From positions 98,458-162,457 of the forward strand of contig NZ_JAIUZY010000012.1 of NCBI RefSeq assembly GCF_020171625.1: a stretch of DNA of 64,000 bases, written 5' to 3'. This DNA comes from Salipiger bermudensis (lineage in GTDB: Bacteria > Pseudomonadota > Alphaproteobacteria > Rhodobacterales > Rhodobacteraceae). Numbering within the stretch: the stretch's first letter is position 1; the number at the start of each line of letters is the position of its first letter. The translations under genes and the position numbers were made by a program. The notes under the pieces are model-generated. The model was given only the letters and a program-made list of their open reading frames with translations, was not told the origin of the DNA and did not search any database. This document shows positions 1 to 8,898 of this stretch, piece after piece.

Positions 1-1459
1 CCATGTCGTAGCGCTCGCGCAGAGCGGCATCGGCAGGCGTCAGGGGCTGCGCCAGAAGCGCGCCGAGGGTGTCCCACTGCCCGCCCGCCGCCAGCGCCTC
101 GGCTTCCTTCACCTTGAGCCGCTCGAGATGGCCCTCGCCCGGATCGCTGATGCCAAGATCCTGCCCGGCGGTGAGGTAGTCATGCGTGGTGCTGTATTCG
201 CGCGCGGCCATCGTCGTCGCACCCGCCTTGAGGAACGTGTCGGCAAGCAACTCGGCCGCCTCCGCGAAATCGGCATTGAAGCGGAAGAACGGCGCGATGC
301 GTTCGTGGCTGGCCATGAAGCGCCCGAGCGTGATCTCGTGCGCGGCGCCCTTGCGGTAGAGCTCGTCGATCAGCACCCGCGCTTTCTGCCGTGCCTCCTG
401 CGCCTCGGGACTTTTGGGATGGCGCACGATGATCCGGCCGTAGGTTTCCACCGCACCCGCGGCGTCCTCGGCGATGAGCTGCAGCGACCCGAGGTCGCGC
501 AGGGTCTGCGCCCCCTCCTCGCCGCCGCGCCACATCTCGGCTTCCTGCGCCAGCAGCGCAACCGCCTCCTCCGGCGGGAGCGCGTCGTGCGCGAGCCCCA
601 GATCGATCAGCGCCCGGCGCGCCCGGTGGGACCAGAGGTCATGGCCGCCCTGCGCCTGCACGTAGCTGTCGAACGCCGCGAGCGGTGCGTCCCCGGCCTC
701 TGCCACCCGACCCAGCAGGAAGTGATAGGCCGACCCGCGCTTGAGCGAGGGATAGGCTTCGAACGCCGCGGCAAGATCCCGGGCAAGCCGCCACCGTCGT
801 GTCTCGATGGCGCATTCCAGAAGGGAGGGCAGAACCCGCTCCTGCACCGGCCTGGAGAACCGCGCCAGACGCGTCACCGCCGCGTCGAGCAGCGCACCAG
901 CCGCCTCGCAGCGCCCCTCGCGCAGATGGTCCAGGACCAGAAACAGCGGCTGGTCGGGCCACTCTTCGTGCCGCGGCGCGAGCAGCGCGCGGGCGCGTTC
1001 GGTGAGGGGGCGCTCGAGCGGATCAATCAGACCGAGGGCCAGCTCGAAAGCACTGGCGCGCAGCGCGTGGGCCAGGGGCAGGTCTGGCCCCTGCACCGCG
1101 GCGAGCACCGACAGCCCTTCGGACGCAAGCCCGTGCGCAAAGTAGAATTCCGCCAGATCGGTGAGCGCGCGGGCCTGCGCCGGCGTGCCGTCACCGACCT
1201 CGCGCAGCTTGCCCATCAGGGCGCGGCGTTCCTCGAGAAACGGCGGCGCCTCGCGGCGATCGAGATAGAGCGGCGGTGGGTTGATCCCGTCCAAGGGATC
1301 GAACAGCGCCTGCGAAACGCCCCCGTCGAAAGCTGCAGCCGCGACGGCGGCCTCGCGCTCGGCCAGCGCCGGCGCAGCGCAAAGCAGACCCGCAAAGCCG
1401 GCCAAGAAAGAGCCTCGAAGGACGCAAGGATAGGCCACTTTCTTTGAACGCCTCGCCAT
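1..1459 (-). CDS. Exported helical-repeat protein of the flagellar locus (C-terminus cut by window edge)
   Basis: This reverse frame stays open from an ATG at 1459 to the window edge, giving about 486 residues with no stop. The N-terminus has a basic start, a hydrophobic stretch and an AAPALA-type cleavage site near residue 34, so export to the periplasm is likely. The rest is Ala/Leu-rich helical sequence with TPR-like hairpins, for example near residues 100-130 and 300-360. It is divergent from flgF. Large TPR-like proteins of this kind occur in flagellar loci of Rhodobacteraceae, but I cannot assign a function. The start codon lies only 2 bp from a CtrA-like motif and has no good ribosome site, so the true start may be slightly downstream. 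Confidence 0.75.
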   Translation of the reverse strand, partial: MARRSKKVAYPCVLRGSFLAGFAGLLCAAPALAEREAAVAAAAFDGGVSQALFDPLDGINPPPLYLDRREAPPFLEERRALMGKLREVGDGTPAQARALTDLAEFYFAHGLASEGLSVLAAVQGPDLPLAHALRASAFELALGLIDPLERPLTERARALLAPRHEEWPDQPLFLVLDHLREGRCEAAGALLDAAVTRLARFSRPVQERVLPSLLECAIETRRWRLARDLAAAFEAYPSLKRGSAYHFLLGRVAEAGDAPLAAFDSYVQAQGGHDLWSHRARRALIDLGLAHDALPPEEAVALLAQEAEMWRGGEEGAQTLRDLGSLQLIAEDAAGAVETYGRIIVRHPKSPEAQEARQKARVLIDELYRKGAAHEITLGRFMASHERIAPFFRFNADFAEAAELLADTFLKAGATTMAAREYSTTHDYLTAGQDLGISDPGEGHLERLKVKEAEALAAGGQWDTLGALLAQPLTPADAALRERYDM

Positions 1460-1460
1460 G

Positions 1461-1475
1461 TTAATACTTGCGTTA
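1461..1475. promoter_or_regulatory. CtrA-like site in the divergent flgF promoter region
   Basis: TTAA, seven bases, then GTTA lies in the 80-bp gap between the divergent repeat-protein gene and flgF. The CtrA consensus in alphaproteobacteria is TTAA-N7-TTAA, so one base differs. CtrA controls flagellar genes in this family. A single near-match in an AT-richer spacer can be chance. Confidence 0.35.
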
Positions 1476-1540
1476 TCCTAGCAAAGCCCGCATTCTTCGC
1501 AAGAAAAGAATGAACGGGCAAACATTGGCAGGCATGGCGC

Positions 1541-2290
1541 ATGGATAATTCGACCTACGTCGCACTCTCCAAGCTGACGGCGCTCGAGCGCCAGCTCGAC
1601 GTGACGTCGAACAACATCGCCAATGCCAATTCCAGCGGCTTCAAGGCCGAGCGTGTCCTGTTCGAGACCTACCTGCAGAAGGACGATGCGGCACTCACGG
1701 GTGAGGGCACGAACTACGTGCTCGACCGCGGCTCCTATGTCGACGACACGCCCGGCGTCGTGGTGCAGACCGGCAATCCGCTCGACCTTGCCCTGACCGG
1801 TCAGGGCTGGTTCGCCTACGAGATGCCCGATGGCGGCATGGCCTATGGCCGCGACGGCCAGCTCGTGCTCGACGCACAGGGGCAGGTGACCACCGCCAGC
1901 GGCGCGCGGATCCTCGACCTTGGCGGTGCGCCGCTGAACATCCCGCCGGAATTCGCCGCCTCGGTGACGATCTCGGACGATGGCGTGATCTCCTCGCCCG
2001 AGGGCGGCGTGATGGGGCAGGTCGGCATCTTCGAGCTGCCCGACCGGCAGACGCTGAGCCGTGGCGGCAGCGGCATGTTCGTGCCGAACGCCGAGGCGCA
2101 GGGGCTGGCCCCCGACGAGACCGGGTCCAGCGTCATTCAGGGCGCGGTGGAAAGCAGCAACGTGCAGCCGGTGACCGAGGTCACGCGGCTGATCAACATC
2201 CAGCAGGCCTACCAGCACGCGCTCAACCTGGTCGCATCGGATGACGAACTGAAAAAAGAGATGCTGACCCGCATCGGTCGGAACAGCTAA
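1541..2290 (+). CDS. flgF: FlgF, proximal rod protein
   Basis: Builds the proximal rod of the flagellar basal body in the periplasm. The 249-residue protein begins with the rod/hook family signature, LDVTSNNIANANSSGFKAER at residues 19-38, and ends with the matching C-terminal heptad region (VEVTRLINIQQAYQHAL-like), both typical of FlgE/F/G proteins. The length fits FlgF (about 245-250). It leads flgF-flgG-flgA-flgH on +, 15 bp ahead of flgG. Assignment as FlgF rather than FlgG follows from its shorter body and the unmistakable FlgG next door. Confidence 0.93.
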   Translation: MDNSTYVALSKLTALERQLDVTSNNIANANSSGFKAERVLFETYLQKDDAALTGEGTNYVLDRGSYVDDTPGVVVQTGNPLDLALTGQGWFAYEMPDGGMAYGRDGQLVLDAQGQVTTASGARILDLGGAPLNIPPEFAASVTISDDGVISSPEGGVMGQVGIFELPDRQTLSRGGSGMFVPNAEAQGLAPDETGSSVIQGAVESSNVQPVTEVTRLINIQQAYQHALNLVASDDELKKEMLTRIGRNS

Positions 2291-2305
2291 GCGAGGGACT
2301 GGAAG

Positions 2306-3091
2306 ATGAAGGCACTGGGCATCGCCGCCACCGGCATGATGGCGCAACAGACGAATGTTGACGTGATCTCGAACAACATCGCCAACGCCAACACCACCGG
2401 CTTCAAGAGTGCGCGGGCCTCGTTCACCGACCTCATCTACGAAAACCAGTCGCGCGAGGGGGCTGTGACCGCCGAAGAGGGCACCACCCGCCCCATCGGC
2501 CTCGACATCGGCCTCGGCGTGCGCTCGGTGGGCACGCTGCGTCTGAACACGCAGGGCGGCCTGACCCAGACCGAAAGCCAGCTCGACCTCGCCATCGACG
2601 GGCGCGGATATTTCACCGTCAACCTGCCCGACGGCAATCAGGCCTATACCCGAGATGGCTCGTTCCGGCTGTCGGCGGAGGGGCAGATCGTCAACCATCA
2701 GGGCTTCGAGGTCGATCCGGGCGTGGTGCTGCCGGACAACACCACCGCGGTCGAGATCAGCGAGACCGGCATCGTCAGCGCCTATGTCGAGGGCGACCCG
2801 GTCCCGGTCGAGGTCGGCCAGCTCACGCTAACCACCTTCGTCAACGATGCCGGGATGCGCCCGATGGGGAACAACCTTCTCGAGGCCACCGTGGCCTCCG
2901 GCGACGCGATTCCGGCGCTGCCCGGCGATGCCGGGGTCGGCATCCTGCGGCAGGGCTATCTCGAGGCCTCCAACGTCGACATCATCCGCCAGATCACCGA
3001 CCTGATCCAGGCGCAGCGGGCCTACGAGATGAACTCCAAGGCGATCGAGACCGCGGACCAGATGATGTCCGCCGCCAACCAGATCAAGTAA
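2306..3091 (+). CDS. flgG: FlgG, distal rod protein
   Basis: Forms the distal rod through the P and L rings. The 261 residues carry the N-terminal MKALGIAATGMMAQQTNVD and NNIANANTTGFK signatures and the C-terminal QITDLIQAQRAYEMNSKAIE helix, all near-invariant in FlgG. A GGA-containing ribosome site (agggactggaag) precedes the ATG. It sits between flgF and flgA with 15-bp and 4-bp gaps, so translation is probably coupled. Confidence 0.96.
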   Translation: MKALGIAATGMMAQQTNVDVISNNIANANTTGFKSARASFTDLIYENQSREGAVTAEEGTTRPIGLDIGLGVRSVGTLRLNTQGGLTQTESQLDLAIDGRGYFTVNLPDGNQAYTRDGSFRLSAEGQIVNHQGFEVDPGVVLPDNTTAVEISETGIVSAYVEGDPVPVEVGQLTLTTFVNDAGMRPMGNNLLEATVASGDAIPALPGDAGVGILRQGYLEASNVDIIRQITDLIQAQRAYEMNSKAIETADQMMSAANQIK

Positions 3092-3095
3092 GCCC

Positions 3096-3758
3096 ATGCG
3101 CCGCCGCCTCGCCGCCCTGCTTTGCGCCCTGACGCTCACCGCCCTGCCCGCGCTGGCCGAGACCACGCAGGTTCTGATCGAAGAGCAGGTGCGCGACACC
3201 TGGGGCGACACGCTCCCCGTCGACGCCAGCATCCAGATCCGCTTCAGCGCCGGCCCGGTGGACGAGGCCGAGCTGATCTCGGCGTTCTGGATGGACAAGG
3301 ACACCGGCAGCTTCCTCGCCAACGCGGTGACGCAGGACGGCATCACCCATCGGCTGCAGGGCCTCGCGCTGGCGACGCTCAGCCTGCCGGTGCCGACCCG
3401 CCGCCTGATGCCGGGCGAGATCGTTTCGGGGGCCGACATCAAGACCGTCGACCTTCCGGTCGCCCGCGTCGGCGCCTTCACCCTGACCGATGCCGAGATG
3501 CTCGAGGGGATGCAGGTGCGGCGGATGCTCGCGCAGGGCCGCCCGGTGATGCGCCAGTCGGTGATGGAGCCGCTGGTGATCGGGCGCGGCGACAAGGTGA
3601 ATATTCTCTATGACGATGGCCGTCTGGTGGTAACCGCCCCGGGCCGTGCGCTCACCGATGCCCATCGCGGGCAGGACGTGCGCATCGTCAATCTGGTCAG
3701 CAACAACGCGCTGACCGCCATCGCCCGCGAGGATGGGCTTGTGGAGGTGATCCGATGA
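3096..3758 (+). CDS. flgA: FlgA, P-ring assembly chaperone
   Basis: Periplasmic chaperone for FlgI (P-ring) assembly. The 220-residue protein starts with a Sec signal (RRRLAALLCALTLTALPALA), followed by a beta-clip SAF domain (about residues 95-160, RRLMPGEIVSGADIKTVDL) and the C-terminal VNLVSNNALTAIAREDGLVEV segment typical of FlgA. It overlaps flgH by 4 bp (ATGA). Its partner FlgI is not in this window, so flgI must be elsewhere. Confidence 0.9.
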   Translation: MRRRLAALLCALTLTALPALAETTQVLIEEQVRDTWGDTLPVDASIQIRFSAGPVDEAELISAFWMDKDTGSFLANAVTQDGITHRLQGLALATLSLPVPTRRLMPGEIVSGADIKTVDLPVARVGAFTLTDAEMLEGMQVRRMLAQGRPVMRQSVMEPLVIGRGDKVNILYDDGRLVVTAPGRALTDAHRGQDVRIVNLVSNNALTAIAREDGLVEVIR

Positions 3759-4516
3759 CAACCCTGCGCGTCGCGCTTTTCACGGGCTCGGCCCTGACCG
3801 TTCTCGTCGGCTGCAGCAGCCCCGCCTTCGACCGCGACCCCGAGCTAAGCCCGGTCGGCGTCGACCCCGGCGAGCTGGCCGCCGCGCGCAATGTGTCCGT
3901 GCCGATGCCGCCCCCCGAGGCTGTGCGCGTGCCCTACCGCGCCGAGGGCGCCTCGCTCTGGGAGCGCGGCTCGGCGGGCTTTTTCGGCGATCAGCGCGCC
4001 ACGCAGGTCGGCGACATCCTGACCATCATCATCGAGATCGACGACGAGGCGCGCCTCAGCAACGAATCCGACCGCAGCCGGACAGGCCGCAGCACCCTCG
4101 CCTTCCCCAAGTTCTTCGGCTACGGCACCCAGATCGACAAGATCCTGCCCGGCGTCGGACCCGAGGATCTGCCCGAGGGCAATTTGGTCGACATCACCTC
4201 GACCACTGGCGCCTCCGGCGACGGCTCGGTCGAGCGCAACGAGGCGATCTCGCTGCGCATGGCCGCGCTCGTCGTGCAGCAGCTGCCCAACGGCAATCTC
4301 GTGGTGCTCGGCCGTCAGGAGGTCAAGGTCAACGAGGAACTGCGCGAGCTGCGCGTCTCGGGCATCATTCGCCCGCAGGACATCAACCGCGACAACTCGA
4401 TCCCCTACGACAAGATGGCCGAGGCCCGGATCGGCTATGGCGGGCGCGGCGCGATCAGCCGCCAGCAGACACGGGGCTACGGCGAGGACGTCTTGGACAT
4501 CATCTTGCCGTATTAA
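3755..4516 (+). CDS. flgH: FlgH, L-ring lipoprotein
   Basis: Outer-membrane L-ring subunit. The 253-residue protein has a lipoprotein signal ending in the lipobox LVGC (Cys20), then the FlgH core including LWERGSAGFFGDQRATQVGD, the RMAALVVQQLPNGNLVVLG strand and the REVKVNEELRELRVSGIIRP region. The start overlaps the flgA stop (ATGA), and flgA-flgH coupling is common in Rhodobacteraceae. Confidence 0.94.
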   Translation: MTTLRVALFTGSALTVLVGCSSPAFDRDPELSPVGVDPGELAAARNVSVPMPPPEAVRVPYRAEGASLWERGSAGFFGDQRATQVGDILTIIIEIDDEARLSNESDRSRTGRSTLAFPKFFGYGTQIDKILPGVGPEDLPEGNLVDITSTTGASGDGSVERNEAISLRMAALVVQQLPNGNLVVLGRQEVKVNEELRELRVSGIIRPQDINRDNSIPYDKMAEARIGYGGRGAISRQQTRGYGEDVLDIILPY

Positions 4517-4602
4517 TTCCGGTTTGAGCCATGTTTGCATAAAACTGTCGCCCGAATTGGCCCGCATAACCGACCCTGACCAGCAACATGCGGGATTCGG
4601 TT

Positions 4603-5274
4603 ATGAAGAAAGCCTATATTGCCTTTGCGGCGCTGCCCGTCCTTTTCGGGGCCGCCGGTTTTGCGGGCGGGCAATTCATCCCCTCCGCCAAGGCCGAGGT
4701 GGGGGCAGAGACCGCCCATCAGACCCCGGCGCCCGGCGCCGGTCCTGACGGCGTCGCCCAAAGTGAAGACACGGGAGGCCGCAGCGAGGCCGAGAAAGTG
4801 CTCGACCACCTCGCCAGCTCCGCACCCGACAACCTCCCCGAGGAAGAGGGCGGCACCCCCGGCCACGCCCCGAGCCAGGCCGATGCCGGCCATGGCGCAG
4901 ATCCCGAGCAGAAGTCCGTCAGCCTGATCCGCAAGGATCCCTTCGGCGACAGCAGCGTCGTGCGCCTTGGCCGCGTCAGCGTGCCGGTCTATCGCCCCAG
5001 TAGCGTGACCTACGTGGTCTCGGAAGTCGGCGTCGCGATGCGCGACCGGGAGACCGCCGAGGTGTTCAACGTCGCGGAAAACGCTTCGCGCCTGCGTGAC
5101 GTGATCCTCGCCTCGATGCACAAGGCCGCCGGAACCTCGGCCATGCAGGGGCCGAACATCGACACCGAGAAACTGACGAAGACACTGGTCTCCGACCTCA
5201 AGGCCGATTTCGGCGAGGGCGTGTCGGACGTGCTGTTCCTGTCGCTGGTCAAGGCCGACGTGCCGCGCAGCTAA
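4603..5274 (+). CDS. fliL: FliL-like basal-body-associated membrane protein
   Basis: A 223-residue protein (ATG at 4603; an in-frame ATG at 4588 is also possible) with one N-terminal membrane segment (about residues 3-22), a disordered acidic linker (25-115) and a C-terminal FliL-like domain (about 125-223; note the RDRETAEVFNVAENASRLRD region and the closing FLSLVKADVPRS). FliL proteins surround the stator and support motility. It follows flgH by 86 bp on the same strand and faces flgD. The linker is longer than in most FliL proteins, so the name is a family-level call. Confidence 0.72.
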   Translation: MKKAYIAFAALPVLFGAAGFAGGQFIPSAKAEVGAETAHQTPAPGAGPDGVAQSEDTGGRSEAEKVLDHLASSAPDNLPEEEGGTPGHAPSQADAGHGADPEQKSVSLIRKDPFGDSSVVRLGRVSVPVYRPSSVTYVVSEVGVAMRDRETAEVFNVAENASRLRDVILASMHKAAGTSAMQGPNIDTEKLTKTLVSDLKADFGEGVSDVLFLSLVKADVPRS

Positions 5275-5299
5275 GCCGCGCCGGCACGTTTATCCTGCC

Positions 5300-5992
5300 T
5301 TAGCGGATCTCTTCGATGAGGCCGGCGAGCGTGGTGTCGCCGTTGGCCATCTGAAGCGTCGCCAGCCCGTTCTCATAGGTCATGCCCGTGACCTTCGAGG
5401 CGGCATAGGTCTGGGCCGGCACGCTGTTGCCGGCAGCATCCGTGGCGGTCACGGTCATGTAATAGCTGCCCTCGGGCAGCGGCAAACCTTCGTAATCCAT
5501 GCCGTCCCAAGCAACGTCGTGCAGCTCTCCCGCAGCGCCCGACAGGCCGTCATAGCTGCGCAGCAAGGTGCCGTCGGCCGAGACGATCGACAGGGCGACG
5601 TTGCTGGCCTCGCCCGCGAGCCGGTAGCTCGCCACCGCCGCGCCCTCGCCCTCGAGCGCGATCTGTTCCGACGGGGCCACCACGCTGCGCCCGATGAGGT
5701 CGAGCCCGGCAATCGCCGACATGCTCGAGAGCTGCGAGGCAATCCCCTCGAGATTGTCGTTCACCGCCACCGACTGCTCCACCTGGCTGAGCTGCGCGAG
5801 CTGCGAGATGAAGGTGGTGCTGTCCATCGGCTCCAGAGGGTTCTGGTTCTGGATCTGCGCCGTCAGCAGCGTGATGAAGCTCTCGTAATCCGCGCTGAGC
5901 TGGCTCATCGAAGACGAGGCGGTGGTGTTTGCGCCGGTTACACTTCCGGTGCCGAATGGGTCGATCGCCACGGCGCTCTCCTCTTGCTTCAA
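5300..5992 (-). CDS. flgD: FlgD, hook cap / hook assembly protein
   Basis: Caps the growing hook and directs FlgE assembly outside the cell. The 230 residues include the diagnostic FITLLTAQIQNQNPLEPMDS and TTFISQLAQLSQVEQ segments (about 38-75), followed by a FlgD Tudor/Ig-like region with a GMDYEGLPLPEGSYYMTVTA strand. The start overlaps the fliK stop (ATGA), so it is the last gene of the reverse unknown-sigma-fliK-flgD operon. Confidence 0.94.
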   Translation of the reverse strand: MKQEESAVAIDPFGTGSVTGANTTASSSMSQLSADYESFITLLTAQIQNQNPLEPMDSTTFISQLAQLSQVEQSVAVNDNLEGIASQLSSMSAIAGLDLIGRSVVAPSEQIALEGEGAAVASYRLAGEASNVALSIVSADGTLLRSYDGLSGAAGELHDVAWDGMDYEGLPLPEGSYYMTVTATDAAGNSVPAQTYAASKVTGMTYENGLATLQMANGDTTLAGLIEEIR

Positions 5993-7308
5993 ACCTGGAT
6001 GTCGACGCCGCCGGCCAGCGGCAGCACGATTTGTTTCATCTCGACCTCGGGCTCGGCGCCCGCGGCCTCTGCAGTGAGGCCGAACCCACGCGCGCCCGGA
6101 GCCCCCTGCCCCTGCGACTGTCCGTGCGACGCCCCCTGCCCCGACTGGCGCGCGCCGAGATCGGAAAAGCTCAGCGACCGGTCATCGACCTGATGCCCCG
6201 CCTCGCGCAGCAGCGCGACCAGCCCGTCGCGGTCGCTGCGCAGGGCCGTCAGCACCGAGGCCTGCTCGGCCCGCACCGTCACCTTGAGCGCGCCGGACTC
6301 GTCCGGCGCGAGGTCGATCTCGAGCGTGCCCATGCCCTCGGGCTTGAGCTCCACACGGATGCGCCCGGTCTCGCTGACCTGGGCGCGGACTTGGGTCAGG
6401 ATCTGGTCAGAACTCGGCGCGGCGGGCGTCTGGACCGGACGCGGCGCCTCGGTCTGCAGCACCGGCGCGGCCTCCGAGGTGCCCGCCATCGGCGCGACCA
6501 CAGCGACCTGGATCTGCTGGCCGGTCTGCGGTGCCTCCGGCGTGACCGGGCCTGCGGCCTGCACGACCGGCACCACCTGCGGCTGCGCGGCGCGCTGGGT
6601 CATGCCGACAGGTGTCTCGGCGCGCTCGAACGCGGCGCCGTCCGGCGCGGGCTCGGCATCGGGCAGGCGCGTCACTGCCAGTTCCGAAAGCTGCGCCCGG
6701 CGGACGGGCTGCGCGATCTCTTCCGCCAGTCCGAGCACCCGCCCCACCAGCGCCTGCACGCCCGGCTCGGAGGCCACTTCGCGGGTCAGCGCACTGGGTG
6801 TGACGGGCGCCTCTTTCAAAGCCGCGCGCAACAGCGGCATCGCTTCGGCCAGCGTTCGCCAGCTGGCATCCGGCGCCGCAGGCTCGGGGCGCAGCCCGGC
6901 CAGCGGCACCGCCGCGCCGGTGGCCACCGCTTCGGCCCGAAGGCTGAGGGCATCCAAGCTGCCCGGCTCTGCTGGCGCAGGCTCGATCCCCGCCTCGCTC
7001 AAAGCGGTGCGCAGCTGCTCCATCCGGGCTGGGACCGCCGCCAGCGCCGTCGCGAGGTCCTCGAGCATCGGCGCAAGGATATCCTCGAGCTCGTCATCCG
7101 TCAGATCGGGATCGGCGAGCGCCTCCTCTGCCTCCGACAGGATCGCCGGAAGGTCTGCCCCCTCCTGCGCCGGCGCGATGCCCTCGTCGCTGCGCAGGAA
7201 CGCCATGATCGAGGCGAAGGCCCCGTCGCCCTCGCCGGTCCGCGCCGCGCCATCCGCGCCCTTGGCGGGCTCGGGCATCGTTCCGAAGAGAGAAAGAAAT
7301 TTCATCAT
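5989..7308 (-). CDS. fliK: FliK, hook-length control protein
   Basis: Secreted molecular ruler that ends hook growth and switches export to filament substrates. The start is the ATG at 7308 (MMKFLSLF), overlapping the stop of the sigma-factor gene, giving 439 residues. The long N-terminal part is Ala/Pro/Glu-rich and low in complexity. The C-terminal Flg_hook domain (about 330-410) shows RIRVELKPEGMGTLEIDL and the VTVRAEQASVLTALRSDRDG segment. The stop overlaps the flgD start. Confidence 0.88.
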   Translation of the reverse strand: MMKFLSLFGTMPEPAKGADGAARTGEGDGAFASIMAFLRSDEGIAPAQEGADLPAILSEAEEALADPDLTDDELEDILAPMLEDLATALAAVPARMEQLRTALSEAGIEPAPAEPGSLDALSLRAEAVATGAAVPLAGLRPEPAAPDASWRTLAEAMPLLRAALKEAPVTPSALTREVASEPGVQALVGRVLGLAEEIAQPVRRAQLSELAVTRLPDAEPAPDGAAFERAETPVGMTQRAAQPQVVPVVQAAGPVTPEAPQTGQQIQVAVVAPMAGTSEAAPVLQTEAPRPVQTPAAPSSDQILTQVRAQVSETGRIRVELKPEGMGTLEIDLAPDESGALKVTVRAEQASVLTALRSDRDGLVALLREAGHQVDDRSLSFSDLGARQSGQGASHGQSQGQGAPGARGFGLTAEAAGAEPEVEMKQIVLPLAGGVDIQV

Positions 7309-8054
7309 GACAGCACAGTCCGCGAAAAGCCGCAGTCGATCAAGACCCGGCGCAGGCGCATCATTGCGCGCCGTTCGACCTGCCGCAGCCGGTCCTGCGT
7401 GATGCCGAGATCCGCGGCGATGCCCGCCAGTGTCTCCGGCTCGGCGGCAAGCCGGCGGCGGCGGATCACCGCGGCCTCCTCGGGCTCCATCCGCGCCAGC
7501 GCATCGTCGATGAGCCGCAGCAGCATCCGGCGCTGGCTTTTCAGGCTGGCATGTTCCTCCGGGTCGGGCTCGTTCGAGACCAGAAGCTGCCCCGGTTCGC
7601 GCCCGGCGTCCTCGTGATGGCTGTCGAGCGCGACGGTCCCGCGCGTCGCGAGCTGGACGATGAACACATCCTCGTCGGGCAGCTTGCCCATCTGGGCGTC
7701 GAGATAGGTCCGCGCGGGAATGTCGATCACCGCCTTGATCCGCGACAGCGCCGACGACACCGCGTTGCGCACCGACCACGCCGCGTAGGTCGCGAACCGC
7801 ACGTCCTGCGCCCGGTCGAAACTGTCAGCGGCGCGCAGCAAGCCCATCACGCCCTCCGCCGCAAGATCCTCGAGATGCACCGGATTGTCGGTAAACCGTG
7901 CCGCGTGCGACCAGGCCTGCCGCGCATGAGAGCGCAGCAGCACCTCGAGCGCCGCGCGGTCGCCGCGATCCTGCCAGCCGCAGATCGCCGCCCGCTCCTG
8001 CTCGAAGCTGAGCAGCGGCTCGCGCATCGCGGAGTGATACGACATCGACATCAT
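7305..8054 (-). CDS. Sigma-70 family factor inside the fliK-flgD operon
   Basis: A 249-residue alternative sigma factor. Region 2 is clear: LEDLAAEGVMGLLRAADSFD (61-80, region 2.1-2.2) and RFATYAAWSVRNAVSSAL (86-103, regions 2.3-2.4). A short region-3-like DIPARTYLD follows. A region 4.2 helix-turn-helix lies near 209-238 (LAGIAADLGITQDRLRQVE). Size and layout resemble RpoH- or FliA-type group 3 factors, but the sequence is not a typical FliA. The stop overlaps fliK, so it is co-expressed with hook genes and may direct late flagellar transcription. That role is inferred from position only. Confidence 0.85.
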   Translation of the reverse strand: MMSMSYHSAMREPLLSFEQERAAICGWQDRGDRAALEVLLRSHARQAWSHAARFTDNPVHLEDLAAEGVMGLLRAADSFDRAQDVRFATYAAWSVRNAVSSALSRIKAVIDIPARTYLDAQMGKLPDEDVFIVQLATRGTVALDSHHEDAGREPGQLLVSNEPDPEEHASLKSQRRMLLRLIDDALARMEPEEAAVIRRRRLAAEPETLAGIAADLGITQDRLRQVERRAMMRLRRVLIDCGFSRTVLS

Positions 8055-8130
8055 GGAGAAAAAGCAAAACCATCCTTATCTGCAAGAACAGGTAAGCATA
8101 AATCCCGATATGTCGGAAGGACTTAATGAT

Positions 8131-8898
8131 TTACTGGAGGTTAAAGCGCGCTGCGAGACGGCTTTGAAGGGTCGGAGTCTGGCGCTCCGGGGCGCCCAAC
8201 ACCGCGCGCAGCACCGCCTCCATCCGGCTGACCCATTCCGGCAGCACCAGCGGCGTTTCGGCCACGCGCAGCAGGTCTCCGTTCACCATGCGCGGATCGG
8301 GCGCGGTGAATCCCGGATCGAGCCGGGACAGGTAGCCCTGAAGCGACGGCTGCCACAGGAAGTCGGGCCGCGAGAACACGGTCGGGTCGGGCAGGCGCCC
8401 GCCCTGCTCTGCCACCCAATGCCGCTCGAGGCTCTGGCCGAGCCCCCGCGCAAAGGCTTCGGTATCGAGTGGGCTGCCCTGCGCCAGCAGGCTGGCCGCC
8501 CGGCGCATCGCCGCATGGGCCAGCAGGTAGAGCGCATCGGTCTCGCGCTCCATCGGCAGGCCGCCCTGGTTCAGCATGAGCTGAAGCGCTTCGCCGACCG
8601 CCGCACCGAGCAGCGACGACAGGTCGGAGCCACGCTCGGGCAGGAACAGGACAAGCGTGCCATAGGGCAGATCGACCGGCAGTTCCTCGACCAGCACGTC
8701 CCCGAGGGGCAGCGCAGGGGCAAGCTCGAGTTCGTCGGACATCGCGAGCGGGCGGGGGCAGGACTCGCCGGCCAGAAGGCACACCACACGGACCGGAAGA
8801 ATGCGGCTGAACATGGTCTCGAAGGCACGGTAGCCATCGTGGATGGGAAGCGCGACGCCATCCTGCCAGATCAGACTGAGCACCTCTCCGCTACGCAT
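8131..8898 (-). CDS. Unknown protein heading the sigma-fliK-flgD operon
   Basis: I chose the ATG at 8898 because an AAAAGG ribosome site lies just upstream; a TTG at 8928 is an alternative. The 255-residue product is soluble, mildly acidic and mostly helical, with no signal peptide, no membrane segment and no motif I recognise. It sits 76 bp upstream of the sigma-factor gene on the same strand, which suggests a flagellar assembly or regulatory role, perhaps control of that sigma factor. This is inference. Confidence 0.6.
   Translation of the reverse strand: MRSGEVLSLIWQDGVALPIHDGYRAFETMFSRILPVRVVCLLAGESCPRPLAMSDELELAPALPLGDVLVEELPVDLPYGTLVLFLPERGSDLSSLLGAAVGEALQLMLNQGGLPMERETDALYLLAHAAMRRAASLLAQGSPLDTEAFARGLGQSLERHWVAEQGGRLPDPTVFSRPDFLWQPSLQGYLSRLDPGFTAPDPRMVNGDLLRVAETPLVLPEWVSRMEAVLRAVLGAPERQTPTLQSRLAARFNLQ

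Noticed and set aside
128..1447. A 439-codon + frame at the left edge
   Set aside because: The reverse frame from 1459 encodes a protein with signal peptide and helical repeats, while this one has low-complexity Arg-rich sequence.
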